NCBI GenBank assembly: GCA_964524295.1
Contig: CAZGCW010000012.1
Location: 1-37,971 of the forward strand
Direction of reading: 5' to 3'
Origin: UBA9926 sp964524295
GTDB lineage: Bacteria; Pseudomonadota; Gammaproteobacteria; Pseudomonadales; Azotimanducaceae
DNA length: 37,971 bases
Made by a program: the position numbers and the translations under genes. Of the stretch, positions 32,692 through 37,971 are shown in pieces. Position 1 is the first letter of the stretch. Each line of letters begins with the position of its first letter. The notes below the pieces were generated by a model. The model had not been told where the DNA came from. It searched no databases and saw only the letters and a list, made by a program, of their open reading frames with translations.

Positions 32692-32698
32692 GCGTCAA
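32671..32698 (-). promoter_or_regulatory. Sigma-70 promoter of coaD
   Basis: On the minus strand TTGACG (plus-strand 32693-32698, five of six) overlaps the rsmD stop codon, and TATGAT (32671-32676, five of six) follows after 16 bases. The start point would be near 32664, about 22 bases before the coaD ATG. Confidence 0.5.
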
Positions 32699-33273
32699 TG
32701 TTCGTTGCGTAGCAAAACAGAGTGGACCTGACCGGTTTGTTTTTGTTTGATAATCCGCAGGCCACCGAATGCTTTCTCCTTGCCCAGAGAAATACCGCTT
32801 TCAATGTAAATCAGGCCATCTCGCTGAAGCCAATGATTGCCCATAATCGTTTTAAGGAGTTGCGCGTAGTCAGCCTTTGAAAAAGGCGGGTCTATGAAAA
32901 TAAGATCAAAAGGTTTGGGGGGGAGTGCTTCAAGATAGGTCTCTGCGCTGCTGCAGTAGATTGAAAAAAGGTCAGGTGATACATTGAGTTGTTTAAAGCT
33001 GTTGTGCTGCTGGCGACAGACTGCCGCTTCATGATCTACCAGAACCACTCGGCCCGCGCCTCGAGAGAGCGCTTCAAAGCTGAGAATGCCGCTGCCTGAA
33101 AATAGCTCAAGGCATGATTTACCGGCAATCTCTCCTTGTAACCAGTTGAATAAAGTTTCTCTGACTCTTGAGGGCGAAGGTCTTACTTGGGGCATTTCGG
33201 CAAACGAAACTTTGCTACCGCGCCAGATTCCGCCGATAATTCTAAGGGACGAAGACGAAACAGTTTTAGTCAA
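32695..33273 (-). CDS. rsmD: 16S rRNA (guanine(966)-N(2))-methyltransferase
   Basis: RsmD methylates G966 of 16S rRNA. Hallmarks are the N-terminal LRIIGGIWRGSKV, RPSPSRVRETLFNWL, the SAM-binding LELFSGSGILSFEALSRGA and the catalytic IDPPF. No ATG fits the conserved N-terminus. The TTG at 33273 gives 192 residues, with the usual short lead-in before LRIIGG, and has GAGG about 11 bases upstream; another TTG at 33339 would run into ftsY and add 22 unconserved residues. The gene is divergent from ftsY, as in E. coli, and is followed by coaD. Confidence 0.93.
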   Translation of the reverse strand: MTKTVSSSSLRIIGGIWRGSKVSFAEMPQVRPSPSRVRETLFNWLQGEIAGKSCLELFSGSGILSFEALSRGAGRVVLVDHEAAVCRQQHNSFKQLNVSPDLFSIYCSSAETYLEALPPKPFDLIFIDPPFSKADYAQLLKTIMGNHWLQRDGLIYIESGISLGKEKAFGGLRIIKQKQTGQVHSVLLRNEH

Positions 33274-33304
33274 AGTTTTAATTGCCTCAACACGGGAAAT
33301 TTCA

Positions 33305-34261
33305 ATGAGCAATGTTGCAGATACAAGCGATGAAGGCAAGCCGGGATTGCTGGCCAGATTTAAAAAGGGTCTTTCAAAAACACGAACTGGATTGACCGAG
33401 AACCTGGGACGATTGTTTTTAGGTGCAAAAACGATTGATGCTGAACTCCTTGAAGAGATTGAGACCCTGCTGATAACGGGGGATTTTGGCGTTGAAGTAA
33501 CTAATGAGATTGTTCAGGATTTAACCGACCGTGTCAGTCGCAAGGCTTTAACGGACGCAATGGCTTTACGTGAAGTCTTGCGAGACTTGTTGATTCAGAT
33601 TCTTATACCGGTTGCTGAGCCTCTTAACGTGCCGGTAGACGCTGAACCTGCTGTCGTGCTCATGGTGGGAGTTAATGGATCCGGCAAAACCACAACCTCC
33701 GGTAAGCTGGCGCACTTTTATAAATCCTCAGGGCAGAAAGTATTGCTGGCGGCAGGGGATACTTATCGCGCCGCGGCAGTCGAGCAATTGCAGGTGTGGG
33801 GAGAAAGAAATCAGATTGAGGTGATTGCCCAGCACACTGGAGCCGATAGTGCATCCGTCATTTTTGATAGTATGACGGCAGCAAAATCCAGGGGCACAGA
33901 CGTACTCATAGCCGATACAGCAGGAAGATTACAGAATAAGAAGAACCTGATGGATGAATTGGCAAAAATTGAGCGGGTATTGAAGAGACAGGATTCAGCA
34001 GCACCGCACGCGGTGCTATTAGTAATTGATGCGGGAACCGGTCAAAATGCTATTTCGCAGGCCAAGGAATTTTTGAAGGCGGTTAAGGTGACAGGCATTG
34101 TTTTGACGAAATTAGATGGAACGGCCAAGGGGGGTATCTTGTTCGCCCTGGCTCGACAGCTGCAACTTCCGATTCATTTCGTTGGCATAGGTGAGCAGAT
34201 GGATGATCTGCGACCCTTTTCTGCTGAGTTGTTCGTTGACGCTATTCTGGACAACGACTAA
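33305..34261 (+). CDS. ftsY: Signal recognition particle receptor FtsY (short form)
   Basis: FtsY is the membrane-associated GTPase that receives SRP-bound ribosomes. From ATG 33305 it has 318 residues: an N domain at about 15-105 and a G domain with GVNGSGKTT at 122-130, DTYRAAAVEQL, DTAGRLQNKKNLMDEL and TKLDGTAKGGI. The long acidic N-terminal A domain of E. coli FtsY (about 500 residues in all) is missing; only a 14-residue lead with a few acidic residues precedes the amphipathic GLLARFKKGLSKT, which could serve as membrane contact. The open frame continues upstream to 33086, but it is antisense to rsmD and not acidic. ftsE follows after two bases. Confidence 0.95.
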   Translation: MSNVADTSDEGKPGLLARFKKGLSKTRTGLTENLGRLFLGAKTIDAELLEEIETLLITGDFGVEVTNEIVQDLTDRVSRKALTDAMALREVLRDLLIQILIPVAEPLNVPVDAEPAVVLMVGVNGSGKTTTSGKLAHFYKSSGQKVLLAAGDTYRAAAVEQLQVWGERNQIEVIAQHTGADSASVIFDSMTAAKSRGTDVLIADTAGRLQNKKNLMDELAKIERVLKRQDSAAPHAVLLVIDAGTGQNAISQAKEFLKAVKVTGIVLTKLDGTAKGGILFALARQLQLPIHFVGIGEQMDDLRPFSAELFVDAILDND

Positions 34262-34263
34262 AC

Positions 34264-34932
34264 ATGCTTACTTTTGATCGAGTGAGTAAACGGTATGCTT
34301 CCGGCAAGGAGGCGTTGTCAGGAGTCTCCTTTGCCCTGGACGCTGGTGAATTTGCTTTTCTTACCGGGCATTCTGGCGCCGGCAAAAGCACGTTAATGAA
34401 ATTAATCATCGCCATGGAGCGGCCCACCCATGGTCAGATTCTGTTCAATGGTGAGAATGTCAATAGAATCTCCCATTCCCGGGTTCCTTATTTAAGAAGG
34501 CAGGTCGGTGTTGTATTTCAGAACCATCAGCTTTTATTTGATCGTAATGTCTTTGCTAATGTCGCTCTGCCTCTGGAAATTGGCGGGCACAGACCCAGCG
34601 AAATTAGAGGCAGGGTTCGGGCGGCTTTATCAAAAGTAGGATTGGCTGATAGGGAGAATCATTTCCCGATTACCCTATCCGGCGGCGAGCAGCAGCGAGT
34701 CGGAATAGCCAGGGCGGTGGTCAACCGGCCGCCTTTATTGCTCGCTGACGAGCCGACCGGGAATCTAGATCCTGAGCTAAGTAAAGATATCATGGACCTT
34801 TTCCTGCAATTTAATCAGGTCGGGGTTACCGTCGTGATTGCAACACACGATATTTCGCTGGTTGAGCAATTTGGTAATAGGCGGATGGATCTTAACCAGG
34901 GACAGTTGAGGGATTCGAAGTGGCCAATCTAA
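34264..34932 (+). CDS. ftsE: Cell division ATP-binding protein FtsE
   Basis: FtsE is the ABC ATPase that, with FtsX, drives periplasmic peptidoglycan hydrolase activation at the septum. The 222-residue protein has the Walker A GHSGAGKST near residue 36, the Q-loop FQNHQLL, signature LSGGEQQRVGIARAV, Walker B LLLADEPTGNLD and the switch histidine in VVIATHDISL. It starts two bases after ftsY, and its last 13 bases overlap the GTG start of ftsX, so the three are translated as one unit. Confidence 0.97.
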   Translation: MLTFDRVSKRYASGKEALSGVSFALDAGEFAFLTGHSGAGKSTLMKLIIAMERPTHGQILFNGENVNRISHSRVPYLRRQVGVVFQNHQLLFDRNVFANVALPLEIGGHRPSEIRGRVRAALSKVGLADRENHFPITLSGGEQQRVGIARAVVNRPPLLLADEPTGNLDPELSKDIMDLFLQFNQVGVTVVIATHDISLVEQFGNRRMDLNQGQLRDSKWPI

Positions 34933-35885
34933 CTGCTACCGGGGCCACGCTGAGTCGGCAGAGCCTGTCCGATCGAATCACAGCCTGGGGTCGACACCAT
35001 CGTTTTGTTTTTAAAGATGCCTTATTGAGACTGTTTGATACTCCGTTAGCGGCTATTACCACCTGGACCGTGGTTGCAATCGCTCTGGCATTGCCAATTA
35101 TTCTCTATCTTTTGCTTAATTATGCAGGAATGCTGAGGCAAGACTGGGATGGTAGCCCCAGAATCAGTTTGTATCTGGATACGGATGTATCAGAGGAAGT
35201 TGCTGGTAGTTTGACCTCGCGAATATTAGCGCGTCCAGATATAGATTCGGCTATTTTAATTACCAAGCAGCAGGCTCTGCAGGAATTTGAGCGGCACAGT
35301 GGTTTCGGCGATATATTGAATTCGTTACCGGATAATCCCTTGCCAGCCTTGATTGAAATCACCCCTCTGTCGACAGCCGGTGGCGACATTCAACTGCTTT
35401 TGGTCTCGCTTGAGCAGGAAGCCCTTGTTGAAGAGGTTGTCTATGATGCGGAATGGATGCTCAGGCTATTTACCATGCTTGAACTTGCAGAACGCCTGAC
35501 TTTAAGTATTGGCCTTGTTTTAGCCGTCGGGGTATTGCTGATCATAGGTAATACCATTCGCTTGACCATCGAGAATAGGCGCAGTGAAATTGAGGTGGTT
35601 AAATTGGTTGGTGGAACAGATAGTTTTGTTCGTCGACCTTTTTTGTACCTTGGTTTTTGGCTGGGTTTGGGCGGGGCTCTAGGTGCCTGGTTGGTCGTGC
35701 AGATCAGTATTGGCTATTTGTCTGGTCCGATAGAGCGGCTAGCACAGTCGTATCGAAATGATTTTGCACTGCAGTTTCTGGGAATTGAAGAGACTGTTTG
35801 GGTGCTGCTAGGGGGTAGTCTGTTAGGTATCCTGGCCTCTGTTTTCTCCGTTGGCCGGCATTTGAGTCGAATCCAACCCAAATAA
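34920..35885 (+). CDS. ftsX: Cell division protein FtsX
   Basis: FtsX is the membrane partner of FtsE. From a GTG start it has 321 residues: a cytoplasmic N-terminus (about 1-45), a first membrane span near 46-70, a periplasmic domain of about 110 residues (QDWDGSPRISLYLDTDVSE and on), and three more spans in the C-terminal half. ENRRSEIEVVKLVGGTDSFVRRPF, the cytoplasmic coupling segment, is the most conserved family feature; only part of it needs to be seen to make the call. The GTG start follows from the 13-base overlap with ftsE and from the lack of an ATG nearby. Confidence 0.96.
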   Translation: MANLTATGATLSRQSLSDRITAWGRHHRFVFKDALLRLFDTPLAAITTWTVVAIALALPIILYLLLNYAGMLRQDWDGSPRISLYLDTDVSEEVAGSLTSRILARPDIDSAILITKQQALQEFERHSGFGDILNSLPDNPLPALIEITPLSTAGGDIQLLLVSLEQEALVEEVVYDAEWMLRLFTMLELAERLTLSIGLVLAVGVLLIIGNTIRLTIENRRSEIEVVKLVGGTDSFVRRPFLYLGFWLGLGGALGAWLVVQISIGYLSGPIERLAQSYRNDFALQFLGIEETVWVLLGGSLLGILASVFSVGRHLSRIQPK

Positions 35886-35924
35886 ATTGTGCCCCCAGGG
35901 ATTAGCAGTCAGATCACAAGAGTG

Positions 35925-35952
35925 CTAAACTTGGCAGCCCTTGGAGGTTTGG
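35925..35952 (+). promoter_or_regulatory. Possible weak hairpin over the rpoH ribosome binding site
   Basis: CTAAAC (35925-35930) can pair with GTTTGG (35947-35952), with one G-T wobble, enclosing most of the GGAGG Shine-Dalgarno site (35943-35947) in its loop. rpoH messages are thermosensors in other Gammaproteobacteria, but this stem is only six pairs and I see no clear match to the E. coli structure. Confidence 0.18.
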
Positions 35953-35956
35953 ACTC

Positions 35957-36811
35957 ATGGCAAGTCAATTGTTACCGTATGACATCAGCGCACCAGGCGC
36001 CAATCTAGATGCTTATATTCGGGCCGTTAATGCCATTCCTGTGCTGTCTGCAGAGGAGGAGCGTTCGCTGGCCTTGCGTCTTTATGAGGATTCTGATGTG
36101 GATGCGGCTAGACAATTGGTCATGGCGCATTTGCGATTTGTTGTTTACGTAGCGCGTTCCTACTCCGGTTATGGGTTATCTGAGGCCGACCTGATTCAGG
36201 AAGGTAATGTTGGCCTGATGAAGGCAGTCAAGCGTTTTAATCCCGAATTTCAAGTGCGTTTGGTTTCGTTTGCGGTGCACTGGATAAAAGCCGAAATGCA
36301 TGAGTTCATTCTTCGCAATTGGCGAATTGTTCGGCTTGCCACGACCAAAGCCCAACGTAAACTGTTTTTTAATCTGAGAAGTGCCAAGAAGCGCCTGGGC
36401 TGGATGGGTAATCAGGAAGTTGAGCAGGTTGCCAGTGCACTGGGCGTTAAACCAGAAGTGGTCAGGCAGATGGAAGGTAGATTGGCTTCTCAGGATCAAT
36501 GCTTTGATTTGCCGATGAAAGAGGATGAAGAGCTTATTGTTGCGCCTGAACAATATCTGAGTTATCACGACGATGATCCGGCAGTGATTCTGGAAGGCTT
36601 GGACAGTCGGACTGATGAAACCAATAGACTGCGCGAAGCATTTAGTGATTTGGACCCAAGAGCATTTGATATTCTTTCTCAGAGATGGTTACAAGAGCCA
36701 AAAGCAACGCTGCATGATTTAGCTGGGCAATATGGCATATCAGCAGAGAGAGTACGCCAGCTGGAGCAGAATGCGCTGAAGAAATTGCGTCTCGGTGTCC
36801 AGGCGGGATAA
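35957..36811 (+). CDS. rpoH: RNA polymerase heat-shock sigma factor RpoH (sigma-32)
   Basis: Sigma-32 directs transcription of heat-shock genes. The 284 residues equal the E. coli length. Region 2 contains LVMAHLRFVVYVARSYSGYG, SEADLIQEGNVGLMKAVKRF and VSFAVHWIKAEMHEFILRNW; the RpoH box that separates it from other sigma factors is visible as QRKLFFNLRSAKKRLGW. Region 4.2 has the helix-turn-helix LHDLAGQYGISAERVRQLEQ near the end. It lies 71 bases after ftsX, the same gene order as in E. coli, with GGAGG upstream of the ATG. Any heat-inducible promoter is not obvious. Confidence 0.97.
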   Translation: MASQLLPYDISAPGANLDAYIRAVNAIPVLSAEEERSLALRLYEDSDVDAARQLVMAHLRFVVYVARSYSGYGLSEADLIQEGNVGLMKAVKRFNPEFQVRLVSFAVHWIKAEMHEFILRNWRIVRLATTKAQRKLFFNLRSAKKRLGWMGNQEVEQVASALGVKPEVVRQMEGRLASQDQCFDLPMKEDEELIVAPEQYLSYHDDDPAVILEGLDSRTDETNRLREAFSDLDPRAFDILSQRWLQEPKATLHDLAGQYGISAERVRQLEQNALKKLRLGVQAG

Positions 36812-36820
36812 CGATCACCC

Positions 36821-37195
36821 ATGCGCTGGATTCTAACATGTGCGGCTCTTAGTGCAGGTCTCAGTGTGATCTTGGGTGCATTCTCCGCCCATGGTCTGCG
36901 TGGCAAGTTACCCGAACCGCTTTTCAGTGCCTTTGAAACCGGTGTGCAATACCAGATGATTCATTCCTTGGCGTTATTTGGCGTTGGCCTGGTGATGCTT
37001 CAACTCGGTCAAAAAACGTCCTTTAACGTCGCTGCCTTAGGTTTTTTAGCAGGTATTCTGCTGTTTTCGGGAAGTTTGTATGGTCTCGCATTGCTGCAGA
37101 TCAAATGGCTTGGTCCGGTGACGCCTATCGGTGGGGTCTGTTTAATCGTTGGTTGGCTAGCCTTGGCCTATGGTCTCTGGTTCGAGTTAGGCTGA
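36821..37195 (+). CDS. DUF423 family membrane protein
   Basis: This is a 124-residue hydrophobic protein with about four membrane spans. The N-terminal span leading into ILGAFSAHGLRG, the FETGVQYQMIHSLAL segment near residue 39, and the glycine-rich SLYGLALLQIKWLGPVTPIGG followed by a last span are the recognisable DUF423 (YgdD-like) features. Members are widespread and uncharacterised. It starts nine bases after rpoH and is followed by trmB after 22 bases, so it may be read from the rpoH unit. Confidence 0.88.
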   Translation: MRWILTCAALSAGLSVILGAFSAHGLRGKLPEPLFSAFETGVQYQMIHSLALFGVGLVMLQLGQKTSFNVAALGFLAGILLFSGSLYGLALLQIKWLGPVTPIGGVCLIVGWLALAYGLWFELG

Positions 37196-37217
37196 TTCGA
37201 ACTTGTGAGGAAAGCCA

Positions 37218-37883
37218 GTGGCGATTAAGGAGACGGATAAAAGAGCAATGCGCAGTTTTGTTAGGCGTAAAGGTAGAATATCCCCAGCCCAGACTAAGGC
37301 ATTACACCAGTATTTAGCGCAGTATGCGCTACCGTTAGAGAATCTAGCCCGGGTGTCACAGCAGTTCCCCAGCAAACAGCCACTCACACTCGAAATCGGC
37401 TTTGGCATGGGTGATTCATTGCTGGAAATGTTGCTAACCCACCCAACCAGAAATTTTCTTGGTCTGGAAGTGCATGAAGCTGGCATTGGCCATTTGATTA
37501 ATGAAGCGAAAAGAGCAGATGTCACTAATTTAAAAGTGATTAATTTTGATGCTGTTGAGGTTTTGAAAATGAGTCCGGCATCGATCTTTGAGTGCATACA
37601 AGTTTTCTTTCCGGACCCTTGGCACAAGAAAAAACATCATAAACGTCGCTTAATTTCCGAAGATTTTATGGACCTGGCGCATCGGGTACTGCTTCCTGAT
37701 GGTATTTTTCACGTTGCTACGGACTGGCAACCTTATGCGGATGAGATGGACCAGCTGTTTCAACGTGATCATCGTTTCCAATTTTGTTCAACGCCAACCA
37801 GGCCGGTGACCAAATACGAACGACGGGGGCTTTCACTGGGACATAAAGTCGTCGACATCGCATTGACTAAAATAGTCACCTGA
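37218..37883 (+). CDS. trmB: tRNA (guanosine(46)-N7)-methyltransferase
   Basis: TrmB makes m7G46 in the variable loop of many tRNAs. The 221-residue protein starts at GTG 37218, with GAGGAAA seven bases upstream; the early MRSFVRRKGRIS segment is family-typical. The SAM-binding LEIGFGMGDSLLEML is near residue 53 and the catalytic/tRNA-binding FPDPWHKKKHHKRR near 129. DGIFHVATDWQPYADEM and the C-terminal TKYERRGLSLGHKVVDI complete the family pattern. The gene is complete. Confidence 0.96.
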   Translation: MAIKETDKRAMRSFVRRKGRISPAQTKALHQYLAQYALPLENLARVSQQFPSKQPLTLEIGFGMGDSLLEMLLTHPTRNFLGLEVHEAGIGHLINEAKRADVTNLKVINFDAVEVLKMSPASIFECIQVFFPDPWHKKKHHKRRLISEDFMDLAHRVLLPDGIFHVATDWQPYADEMDQLFQRDHRFQFCSTPTRPVTKYERRGLSLGHKVVDIALTKIVT

Positions 37884-37884
37884 T

Positions 37885-37937
37885 CGATGCCCAGGCCAAG
37901 GTGGCTCTTGATTTAGCATCGCTGAGATCGGGCTCAG
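37885..37937 (+). other. Nested inverted repeats after trmB
   Basis: CGATGC (37885-37890) pairs with GCATCG (37916-37921), enclosing a smaller GCCA-AGG-TGGC hairpin; directly after it CTGAG (37922-37926) pairs with CTCAG (37933-37937). No T-tract follows within the window, so this is a structured region rather than a clear terminator. The window ends 34 bases later. Confidence 0.35.
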
Positions 37938-37971
37938 TATGATCGGTGCTCTTTGTTCATGGTTTCAGATC

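Noticed and set aside
1..37971. Mobile elements, CRISPR arrays, tRNA or rRNA genes, restriction or toxin-antitoxin systems
   Set aside because: I looked for transposase or integrase motifs, regularly spaced repeats, cloverleaf patterns and paired small genes on both strands and found none that hold up.

Overview
The window is a stretch of core chromosome from a gammaproteobacterium. The evidence is the presence of slmA (a nucleoid-occlusion factor known mainly from Gammaproteobacteria), a dedicated spoT, the ftsY-ftsE-ftsX-rpoH block, the coaBC/radC-rpmB-rpmG-mutM-coaD block, and proteins that align along their length with my memory of the E. coli and Pseudomonas versions. Base composition looks moderate (near half GC by eye) and even throughout. 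A TRAP transporter, a 2-oxoacid-type binding protein and a rubredoxin would suit a free-living, aquatic, respiring organism, but genus cannot be read from this sequence. I see no phage, insertion sequence, CRISPR array, tRNA, rRNA, restriction or defence cluster, or biosynthetic cluster.

Layout. (1) 1-4376: the end of the ATP synthase operon, atpA-atpG-atpD-atpC, closed by a clear intrinsic terminator. (2) 4460-7729: glmU-glmS, making UDP-GlcNAc for the cell wall. (3) 7758-8764: a small accessory island with a short membrane protein and a VOC-fold protein around a roughly 370-base spacer. (4) 8811-13983: uvrD followed closely by a TRAP binding lipoprotein (dctP), which meets its presumed permease genes dctM/dctQ tail to tail; dctQM lie behind ubiA. 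(5) 14984-16419: rubredoxin (too short for usual ORF cut-offs) and a sodium or proton:dicarboxylate/amino-acid symporter. (6) 23100-16425 on the minus strand: yicC, gmk, rpoZ, spoT, ridA, recG, covering RNA turnover, GMP kinase, RNA polymerase omega, (p)ppGpp metabolism, enamine detoxification and fork repair. (7) 23172-24541: rph-pyrE. (8) 27795-24551 on the minus strand: coaBC-dut-argB-slmA, with 4-base stop/start overlaps at two of its junctions. (9) 27984-29230: radC, rpmB, rpmG. (10) 31199-29223: an orphan hydantoinase/oxoprolinase subunit-A gene inserted on the opposite strand between rpmG and mutM. (11) 31360-33273: mutM converging on coaD, with rsmD upstream of coaD. (12) 33305-37883: ftsY-ftsE-ftsX, rpoH, a DUF423 membrane protein and trmB.

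The window is dominated by housekeeping genes and I found no convincing undescribed multi-gene system. The points most worth a second look are structural: five of six convergent gene pairs overlap or abut with no room for a terminator; the TRAP transporter is split over two opposing transcription units; the hydantoinase A gene stands alone inside a conserved ribosomal/repair block; RadC has lost its recognisable helix-hairpin-helix glycines; an 8-bp inverted repeat surrounds the predicted coaD promoter; and a purine-only-like 11-bp tandem repeat fills the short glmU-glmS spacer.
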